The notes under the pieces are model-generated. The model did not search any database. It was not told the origin of the DNA and saw only the letters and a list, made by a program, of their open reading frames with translations. A program made the translations under genes and the position numbers. This document shows, piece after piece, positions 1 to 12,650 of a stretch of 64,000 nt of DNA. The first letter of the stretch is position 1; every line of letters starts with the position of its first letter. The stretch is from Sepiola atlantica (lineage: Eukaryota > Mollusca > Cephalopoda > Sepiida > Sepiolidae), in assembly GCA_963556195.1 (NCBI GenBank), contig OY744523.1:71180788-71244787 (forward strand). Reading direction: 5' to 3'.

Positions 1-440
1 TTTTCCCACTTTTTTCCTCTATCTGACTTTTATATTTCTTTTGACTGTTCACCAAATGATGGATAATGTGTTGTCGGCAAAAGAATTGGTCTTTAAGTTG
101 AATACATACGGACTTTTCTATCATTTTTTTCATTCGTTCTATAGTTTTATTTATATATTTTTAACATTTTTCCCTAGTGATCGTGTCATTTTTATTCACC
201 CGGAAATTGGACGGCTGATATGAGTAAAATGCTTCATTCATACGACGAGTCCATCTTTCTTTTTTTCTCGGTTTCAATTTACTTATATGTTTCTACTCTC
301 TCTCTTTTGATTTTTAAGCAACTTACCAACTCTTCATATAGAGTTCAATTCTCTGCGATGAAGAATGCAAGAATGAAAACAGAAACAATTCAAGAAAAAT
401 TGGAAAAAGATCATAGATATGTATAAAGACGTACACACAA
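1..440. other. AT-rich spacer, nothing recognised
   Basis: Only short open frames of 60-70 codons with no recognisable domain are present. No transposon ends or RNA-like elements were seen. It is probably unconstrained intergenic DNA. Confidence 0.6.
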
Positions 441-454
441 TGTTAAACAAAGTC

Positions 455-472
455 AGCTTGATAGACAGACAG

Positions 473-507
<35 letters not shown>

Positions 508-570
508 GATTGATAGATAGATAAATTGATTGCTAGATAGATAGATAGATAGATAGAGATTAGTAGATAA
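455..570. repeat. (GATA)n microsatellite, interrupted
   Basis: Repeated GATA units are interrupted by single changes (AAAT, TTGA). Downstream the tract degrades into ordinary AT-rich sequence. The antisense open frames over it are poly-(Ser/Ile/Tyr/Leu) translation of the repeat, not a gene. Confidence 0.9.
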
Positions 571-730
571 AAACATAGGTGAAACGACATACACGCACAC
601 ACATGTATATATGTAATTATACAAATATATATATCTAAAGAGAGATAGAGCGTAGAGATGCAGGCCTTACATAAATCAAGATATAAACTTAAAGATGGTG
701 TCTGACAAATAGATAGATAGTTAAAAAAGC

Positions 731-794
<64 letters not shown>

Positions 795-828
795 TAGACA
801 GAAAGATAAATTAGAGAAAGAGAAAATG

Positions 829-884
<56 letters not shown>
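731..884. repeat. Compound (TA)n-(GA)n-(TA)n microsatellite
   Basis: A (TA)n tract at about 731-774 runs into (GA)n to about 794. About 35 bp of mixed sequence follows, then a second (TA)n tract at about 831-884. The overlapping IYIYIY-rich frames are artefacts of this repeat. Confidence 0.92.
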
Positions 885-885
<1 letters not shown>

Positions 886-1103
886 CTAGGTTCACCAGCA
901 CTGATAGTGATGAACGACGAAACACGTGTATGTGGATAGTGAAATAATATATATATATGTCGCTCAAAATTTGAAGGCATCTCATTAATGATGGAAAGTA
1001 ATTTCTAGCTATCATTAAGCTAAAAATTCTATTTCGTATAAATAATTGAATTCGTTAAAAATTATCGCAAACAAAATAAAATATTCAATGACATGTATAT
1101 ATA

Positions 1104-1316
1104 TAAACTGTGTTTCTCGCTTTTTTTGCAGATCATAATATTGTTAATAACTTCAATAATATAAATTGCACAAGTTTGAAATTTTGTACACTGGAGGAGT
1201 GCTCCTAAGTAGGTAAGATACCAAAATATTTTGCAAATCTACACCATATTTCTAAAGTTATAGACATTTATGCATGTGTTAGCCACTTTCACTATTTCTC
1301 GCTTTATTACAGGTTT
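1104..1316 (+). repeat. Left terminal inverted repeat of the Tc1-type element
   Basis: It matches the reverse complement of 2462-2674 over its whole length with scattered substitutions. It begins TAAACTGTGTTTCTCGC and ends at the inner repeat motif just before the transposase ATG. It probably held both transposase binding and the promoter. Confidence 0.9.
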
Positions 1317-1322
1317 GTAAAA

Positions 1323-2330
1323 ATGCCCCAAAATCGACGTTTGACTGCTACTGAAAGGCAAATGGTTTTAGCTGGCCTTGAAGAAGGATTAACACTTCTG
1401 GATTTAACTAAGGAACTGGGAAGGGATAAGAGAACCTTGGTTTCTTTTGTGGAGAAGCTCAACACTGCACCAATGAAAGATAAGGGTACAAGAAGGAGCA
1501 TTTCCCCATGCGATATGCGAAAAATACGCAGACAGATCATTAGGGAACCAAATGGCACTAGCGCCTCCATTTTTGGCAAAGCTGGCGTTGTTCCGATGTC
1601 CAGGAAGACCAGGTGCAGTGTCTTGAATGAGATGGCCAGGAACGTGAAGCCCATTTCCAGGCCTCCCTTGAACAAAACCCATAAGGAAAAACGTATTGCG
1701 TGGGCAGAAAAATACATGAAAACAAACTTAAACAGGTTCTATTCACAGATGAAGCTAGAGCCACACTTGATGGTCCGGATGGATAGGCTAAAGTTTGGAG
1801 TCCTACCGGAGCTGCTATCTCACATCGCGTTCGTCGCCAACAAGTTGGCGAGGGAGTTATGTTTTGGGCGAGTATCATAAGTGATAAATTAATTGGACCT
1901 TTCCGAGTGCCAGAGGGTGTGAAACTCACAAGCCAAGCATACATATCGTTCTTAGATGAGCATTTGTCACCTTGGATTGACGACCTGCCTTTACTTCGTC
2001 TACGTCAACTGATTTTTATGTACGACAATGCTCCATCTCATGCAGCAAAGGCTACGACTACCTTCCTCGCATCTCTGGGCATCAAGGGAGAGTTTCATGA
2101 CTTGGCCGCCTTGTTCTCCTGACTTAAACCCGATTGAACAGCTCTGGTCAATTTTAAAGAGGAAGGTTTATGAAGGAGGACAACCATTTACATCAAAAGA
2201 TGCCCTCTGGAATAAAATTGTTCATGTTGCTAGTAGCATAACACCTTGCCAAATCAACAGATTGACTTCATCTGTTGATGGGAGACTGCAGAGGGTAATT
2301 TCAAGAAATTGGACATTTGTTGATAAATGA
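1323..2330 (+). pseudogene. Tc1-like transposase, frameshifted
   Basis: This encodes the relic of a cut-and-paste DDE transposase. The ATG at 1323 opens two helix-turn-helix-like regions. Residues about 5-45 contain RLTATERQMVLAGL and RDKRTLVSFV; a basic second half runs to about residue 140. The first catalytic aspartate lies in FTDEA (1742-1756), reached only by leaving the starting frame near 1735. A TAG at 1784-1786 replaces what is probably Trp in GPDGWAKVW. The frame then runs through MFWASI to the second aspartate in YDNAPSH (codon at 2024-2026). One extra T near 2100-2102 shifts the frame again into WPPCSPDLNPIEQLW, with the catalytic Glu codon at 2136-2138. It ends at TGA 2328-2330. 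Length of about 335 codons is normal for the family. It cannot make active protein as it stands. Confidence 0.9.
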
Positions 2331-2461
2331 TTCAATTTTGTGGTGCATATCTGGTGATTTCTTCCTTACATTTCATTCATATTGTTACTTATGATTTAAA
2401 TGATTAAAATAATTTACCCTGCTAAGTCAATTTTTTTATCACCTATGCACTGTATTTTAAC

Positions 2462-2667
2462 AAACCTGCAATGAAGCGAGAAACAGTAAAAATGGCTAAC
2501 AAATACATAAATGTCTATAACTTTAGAAATATAGTATAGATTTGCAAGATATTTTGGTATCTTACCTACATAGGAGCACTCTTTCAGTGTGATCAATTTC
2601 AAACTTGTGCGATTCAGATTATTGAAGTTATTAACAATATTATGACCTGCAATAAAGCGAGAAATAG

Positions 2668-2674
<7 letters not shown>
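2462..2674 (-). repeat. Right terminal inverted repeat of the Tc1-type element
   Basis: This is the mirror copy of 1104-1316. Both GCGAGAAA-type motifs are kept at the inner and outer ends. The outermost bases merge into the adjoining (TA)n tract, so the exact end is uncertain by a few bases. Confidence 0.9.

Positions 2675-2727
<53 letters not shown>
2672..2727. repeat. (TA)n microsatellite abutting the Tc1 right end
   Basis: An uninterrupted TA tract starts exactly at the outer end of the Tc1-type inverted repeat. Tc1/mariner elements insert at TA dinucleotides, so this may be the original target or a later expansion of the target duplication. Confidence 0.9.
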
Positions 2728-2733
<6 letters not shown>

Positions 2734-4390
2734 AAATAAGAAAATTAAATATCATTACCAATTCTCTCTGAAACAATCATATGCCAGACAATTGTTGATT
2801 CAGATGAATATTGTTTCTTGGCGATGACAAAGCTGCAAATATATCAAAAATCGGATACAATGTTCTGGTTTTGGTTAAAAGTGGCTCTGAGAAGCAGAAT
2901 AAGTTCATAATAGTAACAGGGGCGTGGCAAACAAAACTGTTCTTTAAATGGATGAGACAGAAATTTTAGGGGAATTGAAACAACTTAAAGATTACTTAGC
3001 TTTGTTGCTATTTCATTCCGAAATTAACGTTTCATCGATCGGGAAAAGATACAAGAATGAAAGTTTATTCACAAATATGTATTTATTGAATTTCAATTCC
3101 AGTATTTGGTTTGAATAATATGGAGTTTGTCTTACGAGACAATATTCGGAGAATTTATGGTGTATGTTTTTGGTTTAATTCTTTCAATAAAACCGGACTC
3201 GGGCTAAAAACTCAAATGTCGATTCATTCACCAACGTCGAAACTGCTGATTTCTAGTCTGGCCATCCTCATCCTGATTCCGTCTCATCCTGCATTTTCAT
3301 TATATGCCTGTTAGTTGAGTAACTCTAACACTAGCACGTTGCTACAACCTCCCTACCATTGCTAGGAAGGGTTTTACCTTAGGGGGAGGGGCCTAATGAT
3401 TATAATATTTGGATGTTTTAAAAAGCAGTTACTTAACGAAGAAAGAACGGTCTCATAACGGCTGTTATTGATTTTGTTTTAATTTCTAAAATCATCGATA
3501 GCTAATATTGATGTGATTTACGTTAGCTGTATCCGTTCCTCTGTCTGAGTTTACCGATGTTATTACTTGATTAGGAGGCAAATGCATGCTAGTAATGAAT
3601 GTCCGGGTATATTTATGTTATCTATTGAAAATCGGTGTGTAAATTTTAATGGTTGATAATGTTCTGCTTGCGAATGGTCAAAGGAAGAAAGTAATAGCCG
3701 CTGTTCCTTGCGTCGAGATAGTGTAAGACCTTAATGCACGAATTCAAGCGAATCATTAATCATATATCGCTTACAATGGAGCTGAAAACTTCTGGAAATA
3801 AATTGAAATCGATAATTAAAATAACAGAAATAATAATGTAAAAAATATTTATGGAGGACTAAATTAGTTAAAGTAGTTTCTCAGCAGTATCCCATCTGCG
3901 AACACTGTTGCTTACACCATTGTATTAAAACAACACTTAAAATAGTTGTTATAAATGAAAACTGATACTGAATATTATAGAATTGAAATGTCTAGAAAAT
4001 TGATGTGCTTATATTTCATGAAAAAACATGTTTAAATAATTGCTAACAAAGATGGAAAAACAATGAGTAATATTTAATCAGGAACGTGAACAAATAAGGA
4101 TGAGAAGTTTATTAGCGAAAAATGGATGCATTTAAAAAAGATCCGTTCCGAAACCAGTGTAATCTGTAAGAAACTGAAGCCAAATAGAGTTTAGCATTGA
4201 TAATTGTATTCAATAGAAACAGAAAATAGGCTTATCAGAATCAAATATGTCTTTATTAGATTAATTGCTATCGATTACAACTCCGTAACTCCGACAAACT
4301 AATTGTATATATTAAATATAAAAATGTATTTTATTCAACATAAAACTTATTATAAATACATCTTCTAGTATTTATGTAAAATGCTGAGAT
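2728..4390. other. AT-rich spacer with one short repeat-like motif
   Basis: No coding similarity was seen. The segment at about 3310-3400 (GTTGCTACAACCTCCC, then GGAAGGGTTT) resembles 26695-26760 in order and wording, so it may be a remnant of a shared dispersed repeat. The rest shows no structure I can name. Confidence 0.5.
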
Positions 4391-4391
4391 T

Positions 4392-5616
<1,225 letters not shown>

Positions 5617-5862
5617 GTAACGAAGGGTTAATATTTAATTAAAACAGGAAGAAAACAAAATCACACGAATAACATTACATCATGAACCAAAGAACAGAAA
5701 CTGCAAGAAGCATCACTTAATAGACTCTCCCCAATAAATCATACCCACCTCAACTGACACCACACCAAAAATGAACCAATGAACAAAAATTGCAAGAAAC
5801 ACTATCAACTCACCCCTTCCCTTCCCCCTTTTCCCTTTCCCTAATAAATAAATAAATAAAAA
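5617..5862 (+). mobile_element. 3' UTR and (AAAT)n tail of the R2/NeSL-like LINE
   Basis: Non-coding A/C-rich sequence follows the LINE stop codon. It contains two similar phrases around ATGAACCAA(A/T)GAACA with GCAAGAA (about 5682 and 5772), so the UTR itself has an internal ~90-bp duplication. It ends in a short (AAAT)n tail at about 5840-5862, the usual form of a LINE 3' terminus. Confidence 0.6.
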
Positions 5863-6252
5863 TATACTGCCGGCCTAGGCTGACACCAGACAAAATATTT
5901 GTAGAGGGTCCAGGAGGATGAGAAGACCGAGGAGAGAGAGCACAGACCAGACCTCCACTGGAAGAGTGCAGAGAATGCTGAGACCTTGTGGAAGACTATT
6001 GCCACCCAAATCCCAGAGAAGACTAATGTTCCTTACCAACGAGAAATCAATAATAAACGGCTGTTGCGATACCGCAATGTTATTTGCGGTGGTTATCGAA
6101 AAGAGGTAAATAATACTGGAACTCTGGGGAGGCTTGTTATCACTCAGATTCCGGGAAACACTACTGGTTATTGTCGATGAGCAACCACTAACGATGACCT
6201 GCGTGAGAACTCCTAGTGAGTACAAATAATAATAATAATAATAATAATATTG
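5863..6252 (+). repeat. Unclassified repeat segment with (AAT)n tail
   Basis: This block is less AT-rich than its surroundings. It begins GCCGGCCTAGGCTGACACC and ends in (AAT)n at about 6223-6250. The terminal trinucleotide run suggests a retroposon 3' end. It could be a more distal part of the preceding LINE family or a separate insertion. Open frames over it have no recognisable motif. Confidence 0.5.
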
Positions 6253-6456
6253 AATAGATACACAGAAGCAATCGTGTTTCAATCGGAAATTATTTACGGC
6301 TATTCTGAAGAATCTGACACAGAAAGACAATTACATATTCTTATCTATAAAACTGTATGCTTACTATTCAAATACACACATATAAACGTATATAAATAAA
6401 CATACGGAAAAATATAGGTAGATAGATGGCAATCAAACAGATATATACATATAAAA

Positions 6457-6461
<5 letters not shown>

Positions 6462-6540
<79 letters not shown>

Positions 6541-6541
6541 T
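6462..6541. repeat. (TA)n-(TG)n microsatellite
   Basis: About 60 bp of TA passes into about 18 bp of TG. Confidence 0.92.
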
Positions 6542-7032
6542 TTCGTGTTTGTGTGTGCTATGTTTATAATTGTTCAGCTCTATGTTTTTTCTTTGCTAGT
6601 GAATCTAAGGGAGGAAACTCGATCGCGTACAAAAAATATTATATGACATGAACAAGAAACAAAACAAGTGAAAAAAAGAAAACGAAGCGAAAATGTATCT
6701 GTATTTGAACAATAAACAACGTCCAAGAAAGAAGTGTTGGCCACACACAGAAAGGAAATTAGTTTTACTTCGGTCGGATTAAATTGTATTACGATGTAAA
6801 GAATTGCTCACTTTTCCTTCAATTGACAATCTGTTTCGATCTGATTCTTATCGATGTTGCGAATAAACGCCTCTGATTGTCCCCGTTCGTGGAGACGCGG
6901 GGCGGCAAAATGTTTGCATAGTTCTTGCTTCGCATTCTTTTGCTTCATATGCATTTGTATTACTTGAATGCTTCAAATGTGAGATTAACCTTTGCATTTA
7001 GTATCCAGCAAGTATTCACTATATATATATAT

Positions 7033-7086
<54 letters not shown>

Positions 7087-7989
7087 TGAATGTTTTTTTA
7101 TTCAAACATGTACAAAGTCTGCTACACTGGCATGTCGATGTTATCAATCTACAGCTATCAAGAGCTGAGGTCTCATCAGGCAGAAGGTTTTTTTTGGGGG
7201 GGGGGTTGTTTGTGATTCTACCCGGTCGGTGAAATCCAGAAAGAATGGAGCTTAGCAAAAAGAAGGAGAAATAATAGTCATGTGACCAATTTAAAAAAAA
7301 AAATTGCCGTTGGAAAAAGTTTAATTTTACAATAATTCATATTTTGATTTTTTTATTGAACGCTAAGTCGGGGCAGAGGGTGTTGAGGCAAAAGAAAAAA
7401 AAGGGAAAGGAGATGAGAAAGGAAGGCAGGTAGGGGTTTTAAAAGTTATTGATGGTTGGAGGGGGGTTATGGCCTAGCCCGACGTCATGACACGAGACGG
7501 ATATTTTGTAAATAGGGGTTTTGTCGCGTGTCAAAGGAATAAATGTATTTCGACCTATTTAATATGGACGCCTAATTTCAACGATAAAACTAATAAAAAA
7601 AAAGTAATATTTAGTTTAAATTATTATTGGTGATAAATAAATGTATTTTAGTTCTAGATAATATTTAATAATGAGTTAATAAAATATAGTGGTAATTATT
7701 TTTAGTAAAAGTAGTATATAGATTTAAAACAGTAATATTAATAAATTATTAGTATATCTTTACCTCATTCTTCTTCTCATTATTATTTTACAATTCATTC
7801 TGATCAAGTTATATTTTTTTCATAATTATAATTTTTATTTTTATATTTATTACATTGGATATCTATATATTTTTTATTATAGACGTCTTCTTATTATTTT
7901 AATTTTTCTTAGTTTTAACATCTACTCTATTTTATTCAATTTAAAATACAATGTATTAATTAATGTATTTATTATTTTATTTAGTATTA
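6542..7989. other. AT-rich spacer with a (TA)n tract
   Basis: It holds (TA)n at about 7019-7085. At about 7086-7230 there is a segment whose minus strand reads like a transcript end with an AATAAA signal near 7095-7101 (translated fragment DETSALDSCRLITSTCQCSR). I could not identify it; it may be a repeat or a 3' UTR fragment. The remainder is low-complexity AT. Confidence 0.4.
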
Positions 7990-7992
7990 TAT

Positions 7993-8092
<100 letters not shown>

Positions 8093-8399
8093 TTTATCAT
8101 TTTTATTTTATTTTTAAACTTTTTTTATACCGTATTTTATCTATGGACTATAATACCGCTTGCAATAATACATAACCTCAAAATAACCCCATACAATACC
8201 AGATCCACTCTTATATTCGCATCTTTTACCACGGAATGCCCTTTTCCAATTACCACCTCCAAATTAATATTTTAATATGGTCCATTTAAATACCAAACTT
8301 TAAAACCAGTAAATTACACCGCGAAAATATGAAAATAAAAGGAAATACCTCTCATTCATTATATTAAAACATCAAGTTTAAAAACCTCTTTAACAGAAT

Positions 8400-9185
8400 C
8401 AATCCACTTCCTAAATCTCTTTTTAACATAGTTCATCTCAAACAAAGCAGGCCGCCACTGTAGACGTAAAGGGCTACTCAGAAAACGGGGTGAATGTTTC
8501 TTTGGGGTCAACCTAATTTAAGAGCTGCGCAGCGAGATGTCTGTTTACATTAGTTTTACATTTCTGCATGTCAGTAACGTCAGGAAAGCAGGGAACAGGG
8601 AGGGAGTTCCAGAGTCCAGCAGCAAGTGGAAAGAAGCTTTTGGAGTAGAAAGCTCTTCGACATCTTGGGACCTCCACAGTGAATGGATGGGATTTTGGAA
8701 GATTGTCGGGTTGGTCTAGTGAATCTACGTCGTGGGGGCACCAGAGCCGCAAGCTAATCAGAGCACAATCTATTGAAGTACTTGTAAAACAGGCACAAGG
8801 AAGCAACATTGCAGCGATAGGACAGGGGATGGAGCTTTGTGGATAGTGAAGGTCCTATCAAGTTAGCGACTCTTTTTTGGACCTTGTCTAAGAGGGAGAG
8901 ACTAGCGGATGATGCACCAGCCCAGATGTGGCAACAATACTCCATGCATGGGCGAATGGTGGCTTTGTAGAGATACATGATAATGTCAGGTTGAGGGAGC
9001 CCACCTTTTTTTCGGCAGCCTTGGCAATGTCTTCAATGTGTTTGTTCCAATTCGTGTTACCTATGAAAGTTAGGCCGAGGATTGTTAATTTTTTTCATTT
9101 TTCTTTTCCTTATTGGCAATTTGCGACGGCAAAGCCAATGCATCTCGACCTCTCCCTCTGTAATATAAACTGTTTAATGTCAAGG
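8400..9185 (-). pseudogene. LINE-A copy 1: reverse transcriptase C-terminus, truncated
   Basis: On the minus strand the sequence reads through the end of a LINE reverse transcriptase. Order: LTFIGNTNWNKHIEDIAKAA (near 9010-9070), YKATIRPCMEYCCHIWAGAS (about 8900-8970), DKVQKRVANLIGPSLSTKLH, YRCNVASLCLFYKYFNRLC. In a shifted frame come HPFTVEVPRCRRAFYSKSFF and LWNSLPVPCFPDVTDMQKCK, ending NRHLAAQLLN at about 8514. The conserved IRPxxEYCxxxW block and the final LWNSLP block are typical of CR1/Jockey-type LINEs. The 3' UTR reaches about 8400. Frameshifts make it non-functional. It is named LINE-A here because four other copies occur in the window. Confidence 0.85.
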
Positions 9186-9292
9186 TTTGGGCGATAGTAG
9201 TAATTGTAGAAAAAAGACATCTATTTGGTTCTTTAAACAAAATCGTATTTAAATTTACGATGTATTCTAAAGTAGAACTTTGATTTAATATA

Positions 9293-9293
9293 C

Positions 9294-9362
<69 letters not shown>
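9293..9362. repeat. (TA)n microsatellite
   Basis: About 70 bp of TA with one early interruption. Flanking DNA to about 9730 is AT-rich with no recognisable feature except a minor TA tract at about 9618-9640. Confidence 0.9.
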
Positions 9363-9366
<4 letters not shown>

Positions 9367-9727
9367 CGGAAACACACAATTAATAATATTTCTTGAATAT
9401 ATGATAACCAATGAAAATTTAATAGAATTCAATAAGAAAAAAGAATATAAATTAATTGCTTTATATTAAAAACAAAACAAAATACGAAATAAAAACGAAA
9501 ACACACAATACAAATAAAAATATATTATCAAAACAAACAGTTAATTAATAACCATACAGATCCTTATTAATTAATCTAATATTACACACCTATTTTCGAA
9601 CACTATATTTATAATAAATATATATATATATATAAATAGGTAGTCCTCTCCGTCTATTTATTATTTTTGTTCTTTCCAGCTAATAATCAACCCGGCACTC
9701 TGAATTTCCCCCAGCCTTCTTAACATA

Positions 9728-9872
<145 letters not shown>

Positions 9873-9978
9873 ATTTTCTCCTTGTCACTGGGTAGTGAAC
9901 AGTCATACTTCTATGCTGATGAGTCTTGATTGAAAAGAGACGAAACATATACATCCATAGATAAATAAACAATAGCAA

Positions 9979-9979
<1 letters not shown>

Positions 9980-10052
<73 letters not shown>
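9980..10052. repeat. (TA)n microsatellite
   Basis: About 73 bp of TA, separated from the previous tract by about 110 bp of ordinary sequence. Confidence 0.93.
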
Positions 10053-10056
<4 letters not shown>

Positions 10057-10202
10057 AGAAAGAGATAAAAATGATGACATACATAGGGAGTAATTGACAA
10101 TCATAGCAAAAATAGCTAGGTTGTTTAGAATATGAGTACCTTAATAAGAAGCTATATCGATATAATGACATATAAAATGGCAAAGTACGGCACACTTACA
10201 TA

Positions 10203-10497
10203 CACGCACATACACACGTGACCGATTGGTTATGACGCTTGCTTGCGGAGTCTACGTAGATTCTGTAGCAGGGGATTCGTCTGATATTATCGTTCCCTAT
10301 ATTGATGAGATCGAAAGCTTGAAACGCTTGCGTATGTAAGTAAAAATAATTTAATGATATTTATTGAAAAATTAACATTGTTATAAGCCTTTTAATAAGA
10401 TTGAAACTTAGCCTGTTCAGGGAAGTTAGCTATAGACTGACACGTAGCTATAAGGCATATTCCAACAACGTTCGTTGAATCCCTTAGCATAAATAGA
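10203..10497 (+). repeat. Dispersed repeat R1, copy 1
   Basis: This shares an ordered set of phrases with 57536-57880 and 57881-58150. These include GATCGAAAGCTTGAAACGC followed by a GCGTATG-type word, a stretch reading AATAATTTAAT, then TTATAAGCC...TTTAATAAG, and AACGTTCGTTGAATCC. The head (GACCGATTGGTTATG, then GGGGATTCG about 45 bp on) looks like degenerate tRNA boxes A and B, so it may be a tRNA-derived SINE. It ends in a (TA)n tract at 10499-10525. Confidence 0.65.
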
Positions 10498-10525
<28 letters not shown>

Positions 10526-10530
<5 letters not shown>

Positions 10531-11279
10531 GTGAGACATATATTTTTCATATTATTATATAAATTATTTTTTTATCCAGGCGCACTAGCCAATGTGAGCA
10601 TATTGCTTTAATATTAACGACACATAGGAACTCATATTATAAAAACGTTGACATACAAATTGATAGAAGAAAACAACATCAGCAAGGATTTCTTTACAAA
10701 GAGAAATGAAGAGCAAATATATTTTCAGACGGATGTTGGTGACATAGCTAGTTTTATTATTGCCAGGTAAAAATGTCGGATTAAACAGTAAAGGTGGGTT
10801 GTCCTTGTTATAGATATACACAACCATTTATTTTTCGATTATATACCACTTTGTACTTTTTTTTTACTTAATCTATCTATGCATTTCCTTATTTTTACAT
10901 TTTTATATCTTTTCACTCTTGGACAGGATATTGAGAAACACGTATAAGATTTTCTCCTTGTTAAGCCGCGCACTAACTGTCCACTTTGATATTATGTATG
11001 TTTGTTTTTTACTTCTAATAGTATAAGCATAAATACACAATACACAATAACGAACGCGTATATTCCAATAGCAGATCGCATGGCGATTTTTTAGTCGCGT
11101 CGTTAAAACATAATAGAGGTTTAGTTAATATATTTCCCGCCAATGGTCCACATTGCGCGCTCGGTTATTAACACAATATATTGCACTTCGCGATTCTGAT
11201 CGATCCGGTAGTTTCAGCTAACAATTTCCGCGAAATGGAGAAAGAAGAATACAAGTCAATGTTCGTATGACTGTAACTT
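10526..11279. other. AT-rich spacer, nothing recognised
   Basis: It contains an 80-codon minus-strand open frame (10585-10827) with no domain I recognise, and no repeat boundary. It is probably intergenic. Confidence 0.5.
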
Positions 11280-11600
11280 GATACGAATCTTCGAGTATGA
11301 TGGCTTTAAAAACAGATAAATTTATTTCTCCATAGAAGGTTCTCGACTGAGCTCCAATCTCTGGTTCTTCCTTTTAATATATTCACAGCGATAACTCGTT
11401 TCGCTACCACAACGGAAAAAAAATCTCTTTTTCCACCAAGTACTTAGCGTCAGGACGAATTGCGTAAAGAGTATCTTCGCAAGAGTTTCCCGACTGTAGA
11501 ACACTTTCCCATGTTACTGCTTCCCTGTAGATTACAACATGGACGTCTTCAAATCCAATTTAAACAAATTTCTGTCACAAACCGTCCCCACAAGTATATG
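11280..11600 (+). pseudogene. LINE-B copy 1: reverse transcriptase C-terminal remnant
   Basis: The plus strand keeps the order of a LINE C-terminus seen in other copies here: RRFSTELQSLVLPF (about 11335-11375), an ARTRFATT-like segment (TAITRFATTTEKK), and finally FPVDYNMDVFKSNLNKFLSQ (about 11519-11578). Two frames are needed, so it is inactive. It is recognised mainly because six or seven sister fragments share the same phrases. The 5' part of the element is missing. Confidence 0.7.
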
Positions 11601-11841
11601 AAATTGTCTCTATTCCATCAATAAATCTAGGTATCTACATAAGGTTCTTTATTTCTCAGCTAACAATCATTCAACCTTTATCGATTATCCTCGGGTTGAG
11701 TTTGGCTTTGATAAGAAGTGACCCATTTAGTAAAAAATAGTAATTCATATTTGATTGTATCAGTCTATGTGTGCGTCTATAGAAAGTAATACAGATGGAC
11801 ATAGAAAGTTGATATTTGATTTGAATTATATTCCCTTAGTT

Positions 11842-11842
<1 letters not shown>

Positions 11843-11901
<59 letters not shown>
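11843..11901. repeat. (TA)n microsatellite
   Basis: About 58 bp of TA. No other feature was seen between the LINE-B fragment and this tract. Confidence 0.93.
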
Positions 11902-11904
<3 letters not shown>

Positions 11905-12009
11905 GCCCCCAAAAGATATATTGCTACTGAAGCGTTAAGGTATTACTGTCGTAACGACCAGATTTATAGGAAGCAACCTGGATGGAGAAATAGTTAGCTA
12001 GATGTTTGT

Positions 12010-12290
12010 CACATTATATTTAAATTCCAGCATGTTTGTACTGCTGAAGAAATAGGGAGCAGGAAGAGAGTTCCACATGCAAGCGGTCCGAGGAAAGTAG
12101 CTATCAGAGAAAAATATCATCCTTTATCTAGTGATCTCTACAATGAAGGGGTGGGATATAGCTGCTAATTTGGTGAGTTAGGGATATTTTCGTTTTAGGG
12201 CTGCAAGTAAGTTTATCAGAAAATATTCAGTGGGAGTACTTATAAAAAAACACAGACTTGAAACTCTGCGCCTAAATGTAACAATTTATT
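12010..12290 (-). pseudogene. LINE-A copy 2, short degraded fragment
   Basis: Read on the minus strand, it parallels the last third of LINE-A. The plus-strand wording GGGAGCAGGAAGAGAGTTCC and the ATGAAGGGGTGGGAT region line up with the LWNSLP and HPFTVEVPR segments of copies at 8.6 and 13.9 kb. The SEYF/ACFTSTS region is at about 12225-12260. Many substitutions and no open frame. Confidence 0.6.
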
Positions 12291-12349
12291 GATATATTTA
12301 CTTTCTTTCGAATAAGCATAGTTATTTATCTTCCTCCAACAGCGGTACG

Positions 12350-12650
12350 ATGTGACAAAAAGTCGGGAAAGTGGGATTTGAAAAGCCAGCGCCCTCAGGA
12401 AGGGAGAGCATTCTGGCCTACAAAAAATGCAAGGGCAGCTCCGTGTGCTTCCCCAGTAGGGGCGCCTCAGGCGATTAGCAATAAACTAACCCCTTCTCAA
12501 AGGGTGAGAAAGCAAAGCCTGGGAAAATGGACCCCCTAGAACTGCACAGGACAACCACACAGACCGGCGAAATCAAGGTCCAAAGGCCAAGACGGTACCG
12601 ATTTATAGGGTGTAGTATCCATCGGAACAGATACTACACTGTGATCTTAG
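12350..12650. repeat. GC-richer block, unclassified, ends in a hairpin
   Basis: About 300 bp is clearly less AT-rich than its neighbours and contains ordered words such as GGGGCGCCTCAGGCGATTAG and AATAAACTAACCCCTTCTC. Near its 3' end GTGTAGTATC (about 12609) and GATACTACAC (about 12632) form a 10-bp stem with a short loop. The composition step suggests an inserted element, perhaps a LINE or LTR leader. I cannot assign it. Confidence 0.45.

Larger units (their letters stand above)
1104..2674 (+). mobile_element. Tc1-type DNA transposon, DD36E-like, dead
   Basis: A 1.57-kb element is bounded by inverted repeats of about 213 bp, which end at 1104 and 2674 next to TA-rich DNA. Each repeat carries two copies of a transposase-site-like motif around TTTCTCGCTTTATTGCAGGT. 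The outer copies lie at about 1110-1131 and 2646-2670, the inner ones at about 1292-1312 and 2465-2486. This is the IR/DR layout known from Tc1-family elements such as Sleeping Beauty. The single transposase frame between them is broken by two frameshifts and a stop. After allowing for the second shift, the spacing of the last two catalytic residues is 36, not the 34 of classical Tc1. This suggests the DD36E group (I recall it as Incomer). TA target duplications cannot be distinguished from the flanking TA sequence. Confidence 0.88.
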
